Assembly (NCBI RefSeq): GCF_905171775.1
Contig: NC_053501.1
Coordinates: 74,395,134 to 74,459,133, forward strand
DNA from: Rana temporaria
Lineage: Eukaryota > Chordata > Amphibia > Anura > Ranidae
Direction of reading: 5' to 3'
DNA: 64,000 nt
The notes beneath the pieces were generated by a model. The model saw only the letters and a program-made list of their open reading frames with translations, did not search any database and had not been told where the DNA came from. The first letter of the stretch is position 1. Every line of letters starts with the position of its first letter. Made by a program: the position numbers and the translations under genes. This document shows, one piece after another, positions 11,001-22,799 of this stretch.

Positions 11001-11668
11001 CAGTTATTTTGCACCTTTGTTTTTCCACACGCTTCTTTTGTTTGATGATCACGCTTCAGAAGCGTTGCAATTTTAAGAGTGCTGCATCCCTCTGCTAGAT
11101 ATCTCTCTATTTTGGACTTTTCAGAGTCTGTCAAATCCTTCTTTTGGCCCATTTTGCCAAAGAAAAGGAAATTGACTAATAATTATGCACACCTGATATA
11201 GAGTGTTGATGTCATTAGACCACACACCTTCTCATTACAGAGATGTACATTACCTAATATGCCTAATCTGTAGTAGGCTTTCGAGCCTATACAGCTTGGA
11301 GTAAGACAACATGCATAAAGAGGATGATGTGGTCCAAATACTCATTTGCCTAATAATTCTGCACTCCCGGGATGTGTTAGACACATACAAGTGTATACAC
11401 ATGATAATGATTGATTAATAAGCAAAAAAAATATTTTATTTATTTGGTAACGTTCTTTGAAATCCAAATGTTTTTTTATTATATCCTAAAAGCATCAAGA
11501 GATCTGAGAAGGCAGAACAGACTCATCGAAAAGACCCACCAGAGGATCCTGCAAAACCAGCGGAAGATGAGCTACCTAACCCAACAAAATGCTCTGCTAG
11601 AGCAGCAGCTATCGGATCATATTGCGGAACTGCACCGCATTCAGAAACGCATTGATAGTTATATTTGA
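7209..11668 (+). CDS. Four-exon Myb/SANT-like DNA-binding protein gene carried by the hAT
   Basis: Exons: 7209-7256, 8278-8458, 9482-9715 and 11493-11668. All donors start GT (GTAAGT, GTAAGT, GTAAAT) and all acceptors end AG (CTTGCAG, TTATAG, AAAAG). Phases 0, 1 and 1 join into one 212-residue frame ending in TGA, with ATTAAA at 11681. Residues about 5-75 form a Myb/SANT-like (trihelix-type) domain: NFTVSEENLLIC, then KFLETGYDELR and KKWSDLKRRQMDQVRRL. Residues about 80-150 contain a basic patch (RAKRRRRQ) and a strongly acidic Glu-rich, Pro-rich linker. The last 60 residues are a likely coiled coil ending in SYI. Such proteins bind DNA and self-associate; PIF/Harbinger transposons use one as a transposase partner. 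A role in helping hAT transposition is my inference. Intron 2 holds a SINE and intron 3 a Tc1. Not a family member I can name. Confidence 0.78.
8510..8780 (-). repeat. tRNA-derived SINE in intron 2
   Basis: On the minus strand a tRNA-like head (from about 8780) contains a B-box match GGTTCGGATCCC at about 8711-8700, with an A-box-like TGGTGGCTCC upstream, followed by a GC-rich unrelated body. The head does not fold as a whole tRNA gene and carries extra sequence, so a SINE is more likely than a tRNA gene. Family not identified. Confidence 0.5.
8781..9172 (+). repeat. Probable 3' tail of a non-LTR retrotransposon with a CATA microsatellite
   Basis: A conserved-looking tail (GCCAAGTTTCATATAAAT, then CCGTTTGTACGTGATGCT) leads into about six CATA units (9110-9136) and TTATATATATAGAT. 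This is the style of LINE 3' ends terminating in short tandem repeats. The clade (RTE, Rex or other) is uncertain and no reverse transcriptase is present. Confidence 0.4.
9839..11369 (-). mobile_element. Tc1/mariner transposon in intron 3 of the hAT gene
   Basis: Terminal inverted repeats: the left reads GTAGTGCATAATTATTAGGC (from 9842) and the right, reversed, GAGTGCAGAATTATTAGGCA. TA precedes the left end. It encodes a nearly complete DDE transposase on the minus strand. Inserted opposite to the host gene's direction, it lengthens intron 3 without touching an exon. Confidence 0.85.
10171..11152 (-). pseudogene. Tc1/mariner transposase, nearly intact
   Basis: The start codon is at 11152 (MGQKKDLTDSEKSKI). 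After an N-terminal helix-turn-helix start (GCSTLKIATLLKR), a frameshift near 11050 moves the frame to 11052-10414, which holds the first catalytic Asp region (VLWTAEMRVSLDG, where the usual Asp-Glu is Ala-Glu) and the second (FMQDNAPSH). A single in-frame TAA at 10416-10414 interrupts the frame, which resumes as [17 protein letters not shown] with the third catalytic Glu. It ends GGYIGH. The element is dead but recent enough that most of the protein is readable. Confidence 0.85.
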
Positions 11669-11699
11669 ATTTATTTTTGTATTAAAAAATCTTATTTTT

Positions 11700-13440
11700 T
11701 GGAAATGTTTCATTTCTTTTTGAGATAGAGTTGTAGGTTTTTCAACACATCTAACTTCACATCAAACAAATCAACATCAACACATTTAACTTCATAATAA
11801 GCAAAAACATTTTATACTATTATTTTATTTAACAGTAACCTAGGACAAACTAAAGCACACGACACAGACACGACGAACACAAAATAAACTGTTGAAAAAT
11901 GAACATAACAAAAGCAACAATATATATATATATACAAAGAGAGAGAGAGGGAGAGCAAGAAAGAGAGAGAATGCAGATGAGCTCTTGCAGACAGCCCAAT
12001 GGTTGCAGTATAAATGCCACAAAACAGGGTTTAACATAAGGTTCATTGTTATAGTTACACTTGCTGTTTAGATCCGGTCTGGTAGCTTGTAGCGGAGGCT
12101 GTTGGTGGATCCGCTGTGCCAGAGAGGTCATGAAGCTTTACTCAGCATGGAGGCAGCAGCAGGAGTATTAAAATATAATATAACTAGACAATGCATTTCC
12201 TGAGGAAAATGCGAGTGGGAATGCTGAATAGCTTAATTGGTGAGCCCCTTGCCAAAGACATTCACCATAACCACTACACTATCTTTAGGACACACAGCTT
12301 CTTTCTCTATCTGCAAAGTATAGAGTATGCTGACTTCCTGGTCGCCCCTCCCCCCTCAATAGGTTTCCCCTCCCCCCCAGGTCAGTGAGGAGGAATATTG
12401 CACTGAGGTCAGGAAAGTTATTTATGGAAAGAAATAACATTACAAACGCTTTTAATTCACAGATCTAATACATGATTTAAGCCTCCAAACAAAGCTTAAT
12501 AAATCCTCAAACGTACATGCAATTGATACAACGACTACACCGTTTGAAATACACGGCCCTTGTAAACGCATCGATATGAAATTTATGTAGATAAACTTAA
12601 AAATGTGGCCATGTCTGCGATTTAGAAAAGAGCGTCTTTGTGAGTTCTGCAGCAACATTTTTTAGATAATTTAACATGAGAGTCTATGAGACATAATTTC
12701 TGGCTGTTGCTCCAATAACTAAAACTAAAATACGTATCGCAGAATTGATCACATTGCCATAAACCAGACAAGCATAGCTACGTTTTGATATAAAAATTGT
12801 GTATAAAAAGTAGATCTTGTGGGCGTGAGACCAATTTGTTTCCCCTTTTTGTAAAGATATTTTTAATTACAAAGATCTCCAATGTTAAGGTCACATGACA
12901 GACTCTAAATCCCCTCCATAGGATTACATTATAACCGATTGCATTTTTGTGAAAAATTCGCAAAACGTAAATTGCGTTTTCACCAAAAAATTGTAAACGA
13001 TAACGATCTGAAAAGTCATAGCCGGATAGCTAAATATTTTGTGACCGCTTTAAAGTTTTTGCAGTGTCTGTAAGTGAAAGTATGAAGTAGCTGAAACTTT
13101 TGGCAGGGCATGTGAATTCAAAGGGGAAAAGGATGTTCTCATTGACTTCAATGTTAAAAAAAAGGGTCTAAAAGCTTAAAATTTATAAAAGTGTAAAAAG
13201 TAGAAAAAAACTTGAAGAAGTCCCATCATTAGCTGAACGAGACGAACATTTTTACAGTTGAATGGTCTCAATAGCTGAAAGTATGCCGAAGTTACGCAGA
13301 ACCAAAAAACGTAAGGAATAATAAGATTACTAAATTTACGTATATCAATACTGGAAATGTTTATTAAAGCATTCACACTAATTAAGATTAATACATTTAC
13401 AGGTATCCATACTGGGAATGCTTATTAAAGCATTCCCACT
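11700..13440. other. AT-rich internal hAT sequence, no gene
   Basis: Downstream of the Myb/SANT gene. Contains a TATATA/GAGAGA simple repeat (11920-11970) and pyrimidine-rich runs (12340-12380). An unassigned interspersed repeat may occupy 12430-13340. No coding motif. Confidence 0.4.
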
Positions 13441-16400
13441 AAGTATCACACAGGCATGATTTACAAGCAGTAGTGGTAATAGTAATAGATAGCATAAAAA
13501 CACTTGGGGAATACTTTACAGCATCAGTAGTGGTCATAGTAGTCAATAGTGTACCAAAAAATTGGGACACAGGTGTCTTGACTGAGCTGTAATAGTAGTA
13601 GTAGACATTGACAATACAGTGTCAAATCACTCGGGCAAGAGGTGCCATGATGAACAGCAGTCTTAATAAGAGTATATAGGGTGTGAAATAACTGCTGACA
13701 TAGGTGTCTTGACTGGGCAGCAGAAGCAGCAGTAGTAGTATTACCAGTAGTAGTTGATACAGAGTCATATCACATGGGCAGGAGGTGCCATGATGAACAG
13801 CAGTAGGAATAGGAGTATATAGAGTGTCAAATAACTGCTGACATAGGTGTATTGACTGGGCGGCAGCAGCAGCAGAAGCAGCAGTAGTAGTATTAACAGT
13901 AGTAGTTGACACAGAGTCATATCACTTGGGCAGGAGGTGCCATGATGAACAGCAGTATTAATAAGAGTATATAGGGTGTGAAATAACTGCTGACATAGGT
14001 GTCTTGACTGGGCAGCAGCAGTAGTAGTATTAACAGTAGTAGTTGATACAGAGTCATATCACATGGGCAGGAGGTGCCATGATGAACAGCAGTAGGAATA
14101 GGAGTATATAGAGTGTCAAATAACTGCTGACATAGGTGTATTGACTGGGCGGCAGCAGCAGCAGAAGCAGCAGTAGTAGTATTAACAGTAGTAGTTGATA
14201 CAGAGTCATATCACATGGGCAGGAGGTGCCATGATGAACAGCAGTAGGAATAGGAGTATATAGAGTGTCAAATAACTGCTGACATAGGTGTATTGACTGG
14301 GCGGCAGCAGCAGCAGAAGCAGCAGTAGTAGTATTAACAGTAGTAGTTGATACAGAGTCATATCACATGGGCAGGAGGTGCCATGATGAACAGCAGTAGG
14401 AATAGGAGTATATAGAGTGTCAAATAACTGCTGACATAGGTGTATTGACTGGGCGGCAGCAGCAGCAGAAGCAGCAGTAGTAGTATTAACAGTAGTAGTT
14501 GATACAGAGTCATATCACATGGGCAGGAGGTGCCATGATGAACAGCAGTAGGAATAGGAGTATATAGAGTGTCAAATAACTGCTGACATAGGTGTATTGA
14601 CTGGGCGGCAGCAGCAGCAGAAGCAGCAGTAGTAGTATTAACAGTAGTAGTTGATACAGAGTCATATCACATGGGCAGGAGGTGCCATGATGAACAGCAG
14701 TAGGAATAGGAGTATATAGAGTGTCAAATAACTGCTGACATAGGTGTATTGACTGGGCGGCAGCAGCAGCAGAAGCAGCAGTAGTAGTATTAACAGTAGT
14801 AGTTGATACAGAGTCATATCACATGGGCAGGAGGTGCCATGATGAACAGCAGTAGGAATAGGAGTATATAGAGTGTCAAATAACTGCTGACATAGGTGTA
14901 TTGACTGGGCAGCAGCAGCAGAAGCAGCAGTAGTAGTATTAACAGTAGTAGTTGACACAGAGTCATATCACTTGGGCAGGAGGTGCCATGATGAACAGCA
15001 GTATTAATAAGAGTATATAGGGTGTGAAATAACTGCTGACATAGGTGTCTTGACTGGGCAGCAGAAGCAGCAGTAGTAGTATTAACAGTAGTAGTTGATA
15101 CAGAGTCATATCACATGGGCAGGAGGTGCCATGATGAACAGCAGTAGGAATAGGAGTATATAGAGTGTCAAATAACTGCTGACATAGGTGTATTGACTGG
15201 GCGGCAGCAGCAGCAGAAGCAGCAGTAGTAGTATTAACAGTAGTAGTTGATACAGAGTCATATCACATGGGCAGGAGGTGCCATGATGAACAGCAGTAGG
15301 AATAGGAGTATATAGAGTGTCAAATAACTGCTGACATAGGTGTATTGACTGGGCGGCAGCAGCAGCAGAAGCAGCAGTAGTAGTATTAACAGTAGTAGTT
15401 GATACAGAGTCATATCACATGGGCAGGAGGTGCCATGATGAACAGCAGTAGGAATAGGAGTATATAGAGTGTCAAATAACTGCTGACATAGGTGTATTGA
15501 CTGGGCGGCAGCAGCAGCAGAAGCAGCAGTAGTAGTATTAACAGTAGTAGTTGATACAGAGTCATATCACATGGGCAGGAGGTGCCATGATGAACAGCAG
15601 TAGGAATAGGAGTATATAGAGTGTCAAATAACTGCTGACATAGGTGTATTGACTGGGCGGCAGCAGCAGCAGAAGCAGCAGTAGTAGTATTAACAGTAGT
15701 AGTTGATACAGAGTCATATCACATGGGCAGGAGTTGCCATGATGAACAGCAGTAGGAATAGGAGTATATAGAGTGTCAAATAACTGCTGACATAGGTGTA
15801 TTGACTGGGCGGCAGCAGCAGTAGTAGTATTAACAGTAGTAGTTGATACAGAGTCATATCACATGGGCAGGAGGTGCCATGATGAACAGCAGTAGGAATA
15901 GGAGTATATAGAGTGTCAAATAACTGCTGACATAGGTGTATTGACTGGGCGGCAGCAGCAGCAGCAGAAGCAGCAGTAGTAGTATTAACAGTAGTAGTTG
16001 ATACAGAGTCATATCACATGGGCAGGAGGTGCCATGATGAACAGCAGTAGGAATAGGAGTATATAGAGTGTCAAATAACTGCTGACATAGGTGTATTGAC
16101 TGGGCGGCAGCAGCAGCAGAAGCAGCAGTAGTAGTATTAACAGTAGTAGTTGATACAGAGTCATATCACATGGGCAGGAGGTGCCATGATGAACAGCAGT
16201 AGGAATAGGAGTATATAGAGTGTCAAATAACTGCTGACATAGGTGTATTGACTGGGCGGCAGCAGCAGCAGAAGCAGCAGTAGTAGTATTAACAGTAGTA
16301 GTTGATACAGAGTCATATCACATGGGCAGGAGGTGCCATGATGAACAGCAGTAGGAATAGGAGTATATAGAGTGTCAAATAACTGCTGACATAGGTGTAT

Positions 16401-16865
16401 TGACTGGGCGGCAGCAGCAGCAGAAGCAGCAGTAGTAGTATTAACAGTAGTAGTTGATACAGAGTCATATCACATGGGCAGGAGGTGCCATGATGAACAG
16501 CAGTAGGAATAGGAGTATATAGAGTGTCAAATAACTGCTGACATAGGTGTATTGACTGGGCGGCAGCAGCAGCAGAAGCAGCAGTAGTAGTATTAACAGT
16601 AGTAGTTGATACAGAGTCATATCACATGGGCAGGAGGTGCCATGATGAACAGCAGTAGGAATAGAAGTATATAGAGTGTGAAATAACTGCTGACATAGGT
16701 GTCTTGACTGGGCAGCAGCAGCAGAAGCAGCAGTAGTAGTATTAGCAGTAGTAGTTGATACAGAGTCATATCACTTGGGCAGGAGGTGCCATGATGAACA
16801 GCAGTATTAATAAGAGTATATAGGGTGTGAAATAACTGCTGACATAGGTGTCTTGACTGATCCAG
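13441..16865. repeat. 152-bp minisatellite, about 22 copies
   Basis: The anchor GCCATGATGAACAGCAG occurs about 22 times. Central copies are exactly 152 bases apart (for example 14231, 14383, 14535, 14687). Outer copies are more diverged, as expected when arrays are homogenised from the centre. Each unit contains CAGCAGCAGCAG and AGTAGTAGT tracts whose length varies between copies. The minus-strand open frames reported inside are by-products of the repeat. Not a CRISPR: the units are long, contiguous and have no unique spacers. Confidence 0.95.
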
Positions 16866-17510
16866 AGGAGTCATGGGAGAAAATCATGTGGTCAGATGAG
16901 ACCATAATATAACTTTTTGATCATAATTTCACTAACCGTGTTCGGAGGAAGAATAATGATGAGTACCATGCCAAGAACGCCATCCCTAATGTGAAGCATG
17001 GGGGTGGTAGCATCATGCTTTGGTGGTGTTTTTCTGCACATGGGACAGGGTGACTGCACTGTATTAAGGGAGAGGATGACCGTGGCCATGTATTGCGAGA
17101 TTTTGGGCAACAACCTCCTTCCCTGAGTTAGAGCTTTGAAGATGGGTCGAGGCTGGGTCTTCCAACATGACAATGACCCAAAGAACACAGCCAGGATAAC
17201 CAAGGATTGGCTCTGTAAGGAGCATATCAAGGTTCTGGCGTGGCCTAGCCAGTCTCCAGACCTAAACCCAATAGAGAATCTTTGGAGGGAGCTCAAACTC
17301 CGTGTTTCTCAGCGAGAGCCCAGAAACATGACTGATGTAGAGAAGATCTGTGTGGAGGAGTGGGCCAAAATCCCTCCTCCAGTGTGTGCAAAGCTGGTGT
17401 AAAACTACAAGAAAGGTTTGACCGCTGTAATTGCAAAGAAAGCCTACTGTACCAAATATTAACATTGATTTTCTCTGATGTTAAAATAGTTATATTCAGC
17501 ACTGTAAATA
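16866..17510 (+). pseudogene. Tc1/mariner transposase fragment (C-terminal half)
   Basis: Begins abruptly after the minisatellite in the middle of the catalytic domain (WSDET region at about 16890). A continuous frame from 17136 holds the second catalytic Asp ([15 protein letters not shown]), the third ([15 protein letters not shown]) and the normal C-terminus ([15 protein letters not shown]). The N-terminal domain and left terminal repeat are missing. Related to but distinct from the copies at 9.8 and 35.6 kb. Confidence 0.85.
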
Positions 17511-17555
17511 CATCAGGTCCGGGGCTTCATCAGGGAATGCATGACAAGGGACCCT

Positions 17556-20500
17556 TCAGCGCCCTGAACCGACGACGGGTGCCAGAAAGTCACCGCCGAT
17601 CCAGGACTTCTTTATGAATGTGAGTCTGTCCACGGAGTCTGTGGACAGACGGGTCCTCTTGTCCGTGACCACCCCACCTGCCGCGCTGAATGTCCGCTCA
17701 GATAGTACGCTGGAGGGGGGGCAAGACAATTACTCCAGCGCATACTGAGCGAGCTCGCGGCAGGTGTCCAATCTGGCAACCCAGTACTCCATGGGGTCGT
17801 CGGTGCTCATACTGTCAGAAGCACCGACGGACGCCATGTAGTCTGCCACCATGTGGGCCAGCCGCTGGTGGTGACTGCTGCTGCTGCTGGTGCTGGTACT
17901 GGGTCGCTCGGTTTGGAAGAACATCCTCATCTCATCCATTAGGTCCCCTGCTCGGCTGCTGCTGGGTGCAGCCACCTGCTGGGTGAGATGAGGGGGGACA
18001 ACTGGAGGCCGGGGAGTTGCCTGCTCCAACCGGCTGACAATGCCTGCCTGCAGTTCCTCCATCCGGTGCTGCCTCCGGCTGGCTGGGATGAACTGCTCCA
18101 GTTTCCCCTTGCACCTGGGATCCAAAAGGGTGGCCATCCAGAAATCATCCCTCGCCTTGATGGTCTTAACCCGGGGGTCCCTCCTGAGGCATCTCAGCAT
18201 GTGGGCAGCCATGGGGAAGAGCACAGCCCGCTGTGACTCCACACTGCTGGCCAGGTGAATGAGGTCCGACTCTTCATCCCTGAGGCGCTGCTGGTCACGC
18301 TCAGAGATGCCCAACCCCCGGACTATCGGTGCCCTCAACACCGGCTCTCCCTTCTGACCAGGCCCTGACTCCGGGACGACACCAGCAACCACCTCCTCCT
18401 CCTCATCATCATCATCATCCTCCTCCTCCTCCTCCTCGTCCTGGCCCTGGTCTCGGTGGAGCATTGCTGACTCCTCCTGCTCCACCAAGGCACACTCCCC
18501 AGCTTCGAGCAGGCGATCTAGTGTCCTCTCCAGCATGAACACTATTGGCAGCACGCTATTGAGGCCGATGTGCTCACTGCTGACCATCTTGGTCGCCTGC
18601 TCGAAGGAGGACAACACTTGGCAGACCTGGTTTATCTGCCCCCACTCCGCACAGGCGATGAAAGGGAGTTGTGGTGAAGCCCTCTCAGTGCCTAGTTCCA
18701 TCAGGTACTCCCTCACCGCCCTTTGCTGCTCCCACAACCTCTTCAGCATGTGGAGGGTGGAGTTCCACCGCGTCACACTGTCCACAATCAGCCTGTGAAG
18801 GGGCAGACTGTACTTCCGCTGCAACTTGGACAGGGACGCGGTAGCGGTTGGGGAGCGCCTGAAGTGGCTGGCAATCCTACGCGCCTTTGCCACAATGTCA
18901 CTCAACCCTGGATAAGTGCGCAGGAACTTCTGCACCACCAGGTTGAGGACATGTGCCAGACAGGGCACGTGGGTCAGACTGCCAGCACTAAGGGCGGCGA
19001 GTAGGTTGCTGCCGTTATCGCAGACAACCATACCTGCCTGGAGCCTTCGGGGTGTCAGCCACTTCTGGACCTGAGCCTGAAGTGCTTTCAGCACTTCTTC
19101 TCCAGTGTGTCTCCGGTCCCCTAAACTAACAAGCTGGAGCACGGCCTGACAGCGCACGTGCCCCACACTTGAGTAGCTACGGGGGCGCTTGCTGGGAGGC
19201 TCAGCAGCTGCGGAGACAGTGGCTTGAGGGAGACCAGCAGTTCTCCCCTGGACACCCCGGTGCGGCACCACAAGATCGGTTGCCGCCGATCCCTCACCGA
19301 CGCCTCGGAGGGAAACCCAATGGGCCGTGAAGCTGATGTAGCGCCCCTGCCCATGCCTGCTGGTCCAGCCATCCATTGTCAGATGAACCCTGTCGCTGAC
19401 AGCGTGATCCAGCGACAGGGTTACATTCTGCACAATGTGCTGGTGTAGGGCAGGGACACCAGTCCTGGCAAAGAAATGGCGGCTGGGGACACGCCATTGG
19501 GGTTGGGCCTGCTCCAACATCTGCCTGAAGGGGTTGCTGTCAACTATGTTGAAGGGCAGCAGATGTTGGGCAATAACCCTTGCCAGGAGCCCATTGAGGG
19601 AACGCACACGTCGGTCTCCAGGGGGGAAGGGAGTGGTGCGGTCAAAGGCGTCTGAAATCGACGCCTGGCGCCGGACGGCAGTGCGGGACACAGACGTGGA
19701 GGGTGCTGTGGAAGTAGAGGTCTGGCTGCCGGTACCAGTACCTCTACTAGAGGGAGCGGGGGGGCATGACCTGCTGGAAAGAGATGAAGATGTGGCAGGG
19801 GCTGCTGTACCCTGCCCACTTGTGGTGGTGGCGCTGCTACCATCCACCACGCTTCATCTCGTCAAACACCGCCCAGTGGTTTATCCTCAGGTGCTGGTTC
19901 AGGGCTGTGGTACCCACCCGAGCCAAACACTTCCCTCTCTTCACCCTCACTTTACAAATCCGGCAGATGGCCACGGTAGGGTTGTCTGCCACCAGGGTAA
20001 AGTAATTCCAGACAGGTGACTTTAGCACCGCCCTCCTGTCAGATGGGGTGACGCTTACTTGCACCTGCTGGGACTCGGTGCGCACAGGTGGAGCTGCCTG
20101 CTGCTGCTGCTGCTGCTCCTCCTCCTGACACCTCCTGCTGACATCACCAGTGGAGACCCTGACGATGGTCTCCCTGGTGGTGACCTGGCGCACCGTTTCA
20201 CCAGGGTGCCTACCTTCCCCGTCGTCACTGACGTAGTGAGCCGACGCGTCAGATGGCAACCATGATGGGTCACCCTCTTCGCCCCCAGAGATGTCAGACC
20301 AAGGGCTGAAATGTGTTGGTCTGAGGGAACCAACTGACATGGAGCCTCTAGCCTGGCTCCGCTGTCCTCTCACCCACGCCTGGGTCTGACTAGGTGCTGC
20401 TGTTTCCTGCACCAAAACAGCAGCACCAGTTTGAAGGGATGTCTCTGGGATACTGCCAGCAGGTATCCCATCCTCCTCATCCATCCCTTCAAAAAGGTCC

Positions 20501-20888
20501 TGACCATCAGGACAGAGCTGAAGGTCTGCCTGATGCATGGCCTCCCCCAAGATATCCCTATCACTGTCGCTGTCGAACAGTAAGATGCTGGACTCTTGGG
20601 GGCTGGGGGGGGGGGTACTACAGGCACCGGTGTAATGGTGGTACTACTGTGAGTCGGGACCGACGACTCAGTGGCACTGCTGTGCCCCATGTAGTCCACC
20701 ACTACTTCAGCCTGAGATGGCAATATCGGGCGGCTGCCCGATGGGAAGAACTCCCGGATCAGGCGTACTCCCCTTGCACCCGATCCTCTAACACTAGTAG
20801 GGGCACGAGAGGTACCCCGTGCTGGCAGCGATCCAGCACTGGGAGTAACTCCCCTACCCCTGCTGCCACGGCCACGGATGCCGCTCAT
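17556..20888 (-). pseudogene. hAT transposase with BED zinc finger, broken at three points
   Basis: The start is at 20888 (MSGIRGRGSRGRG). A BED finger lies in the middle frame (20550-19837): WNYFTLVADN, CRIC, then HLRINH. The long 19850-17730 frame holds the hAT catalytic core: first Asp in HLTMDGWTS (about residue 160), second in GMVVCDNGSN (278), the CxxH of VPCLAH (297/300), RWNST (361), an acidic Glu/Asp tract, and the start of the dimerisation domain (EYWVARLD). Breaks: an 11-base C tract (20605-20615) where a one-base change separates frames; a second shift at 19840-19850 between BED and core; and a TAA at about 17731 inside the dimerisation domain, after which the conserved SSVLSERTFSAAGG continues in frame. 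Some breaks could be introns or assembly errors. Convergent with the Myb/SANT gene. Confidence 0.9.
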
Positions 20889-21750
20889 TATTGCTGATAT
20901 GTGTGTGGGGGGGTAAACTTTATTGGGGGGGGGAAATGTGAACAAAATGTGTTTTTTTGTTTTTTTTACAAGACAGGCACGCAGACAAAGACGTACACAG
21001 ACAACTACTAAACTATAAGAAAAGTAGTACACCAAAGACAAGGACTACAAAATTAAAGAAAAAAAAAAAAGCACTAAACAAACACTAACTTTTTTTTTTT
21101 TTTTTTTTTTTAAACACAAAACACAGACACTAAACACACACTAAGCTAAGCTAGATGAAATAAATGTACACTAACAGTGTGTACACTTACTACACAAAAT
21201 TTAACTAAACTGAACACAAAACTTAGCTTTTAGAAAAGCTCTTTAGGAAAAACTAAACAAAATGTGAACTGAAATGCCTAGCAAATATCACTGAACAGCG
21301 AACCTGCAAGATCTAACAGTAACACAAGATGAACAAAACTTAGCTTTTAGAAAAGCTCTTTTATAAAGCTCAGCAAAATGTGCACTGAAATCTCTAGCAA
21401 ATATCACTGAACAGCGAAGATGCAGGATCAAACAGTAACACAAATGAACAAAACAGCACAAAACAGCACAAAACGTAGCTTTGAAAAAAGCTCTTGGGTC
21501 TATTGCTTTGAAAAAAGCAGTTGATATACTGGAAAAGATCCACTGGAATCACTAAATAGCAATGCTGGTGATGATATAAATCAATCAGGAACAAAGACAC
21601 AGGAATACAGAAACAGCCTCCACACTCTCTAGCCAGCTTCTGAATCTGCAATGAAATGGTGCTGGGAGTGAGCTTATATAATGTCCATGCAGGCAGGTTC
21701 CTATTGGTTGCTAACCTCTGACGAGTGTGGAAGGAGAACTCTGATTGGCT
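20889..21750. other. 5' region of the hAT transposase with 117-bp direct repeats
   Basis: T- and A-rich runs (21060-21112) precede direct repeats of AACTTAGCTTTTAGAAAAGC at about 21219 and 21336 plus a diverged third near 21475. A CCAAT box (minus strand) lies near 21750. This is the likely upstream and promoter region of the minus-strand transposase. No coding feature. Confidence 0.5.
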
Positions 21751-22145
21751 CTGATGCAAAAGGGCGGAGCAAATAATCGCGCAATATTCCTATTGCCGAA
21801 TATTCGCATTGCGAATATTCGGCAATATAAAATGATCGCTTCAGCTACTCGGCCCAAGGTCTCTAATCATACCAGCAATGCTTTTAGACGTCTATGGAGA
21901 TCACTAGGATGTGATCTGTTTTAAAAATGAAACTGTAAAAATCGCTCTGATGCGGAAGATCGGGGCGAGGAAAATAATCGCGCGATATTGCGTTTGCCGA
22001 ATAATCGCATTGCGATCTTTCTGGAAAATTCAATGAACGCTTCAGCTACTCGGCCCAGGGTCTCTAATGCCTAATGATACCAGCAATGCTTTTAGACGTC
22101 GATGGAGATATCTAGGATGTGATCTGTTTTAAAAAAAAAATTGTA
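21750..22145. repeat. Right subterminal 200-bp tandem repeats of the hAT
   Basis: Two copies, each running from CTCTGATG through GCTTCAGCTACTCGGCCCA and ending GATGTGATCTGTTTTAAA, with the anchor at 21839 and 22039 (period about 200). Rich in CGAATATTCG-like palindromes, as at the left end, and probably transposase-binding sites. Confidence 0.75.
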
Positions 22146-22226
22146 AAAAATCGAATATTCGGAATTGCGAATATTCACCGCGAATTTCGAAATATAGCGC
22201 GATTCGTTAGCAACACTACTCATAAC

Positions 22227-22768
22227 ACAGTAATTTAGTGTTCCTGACTTCTGAACAAATTATCAGAACAACCATGACTCCTCTCGGATGACCCATTCTA
22301 AAATGGATCCCCATGGTACAAGCAAAAATCTAAAATAATAAAAAAACTGAATGTGAACGTTGCTTCTCAAAAATTCGAAATTGTAAGCATTAAAAAAAAC
22401 AATGCATTATCTGTACTTTAAGATCTATGCACTACTCGCCCTTTCAGGTGGATAAATCACAAAATATTGGAATTCTTTCCACCTGAATGAAACAAGAAAT
22501 AAAATAGATGAAACACTAGTAATAAACAAATGAAGGGAGAAGAAAAAAAAATTGAGAGATAAAAAAAAAATAGAAAAATTAATAATAATAAATTATAAAA
22601 AAAAAATAAATAATAAAAAAAAAATTAAAAATATGAAAATTAATAATGATAAAAAAATTGAATAATAAAAAAAATAGAAAAATGAAAATTAATAAAATAA
22701 TAATAAAAAAAATGAATGATGAAAAAAAAATTACAAAATAAAAAAAATTATGCTACAAATTATGGAAA

Positions 22769-22799
<31 letters not shown>

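Larger units (their letters stand above)
5453..22218 (-). mobile_element. 16,766-bp hAT transposon carrying two genes
   Basis: The left end reads TAGTGTTGAGCAGAATA and the right end, reverse complemented, TAGTGTTGCTAACGAAT. Both flanks carry exactly CTCATAAC (5445-5452 and 22219-22226), the 8-bp target duplication typical of hAT. The minus strand encodes a hAT transposase (20888-17556), matching the ends. The plus strand encodes a Myb/SANT-like protein gene (7209-11668). Both ends have subterminal direct repeats rich in CGAATATTCG-like motifs and both contain CTCTGATTGGCTC. Nested insertions (Tc1, SINE, minisatellite, Tc1 fragment) explain part of the length. Strand is given for the transposase. 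Confidence 0.88.

Noticed and set aside
13441..16865. Regular array that might be taken for a CRISPR
   Set aside because: Contiguous 152-bp units without unique spacers, in a vertebrate genome.
17932..18538. Pro/Gly-rich small frames
   Set aside because: Shadows of the transposase acidic and Ser-rich regions.
19435..20019. Plus-strand 194-residue open frame, and 20394-20897
   Set aside because: Antisense shadows of the GC-rich hAT transposase; no motif.
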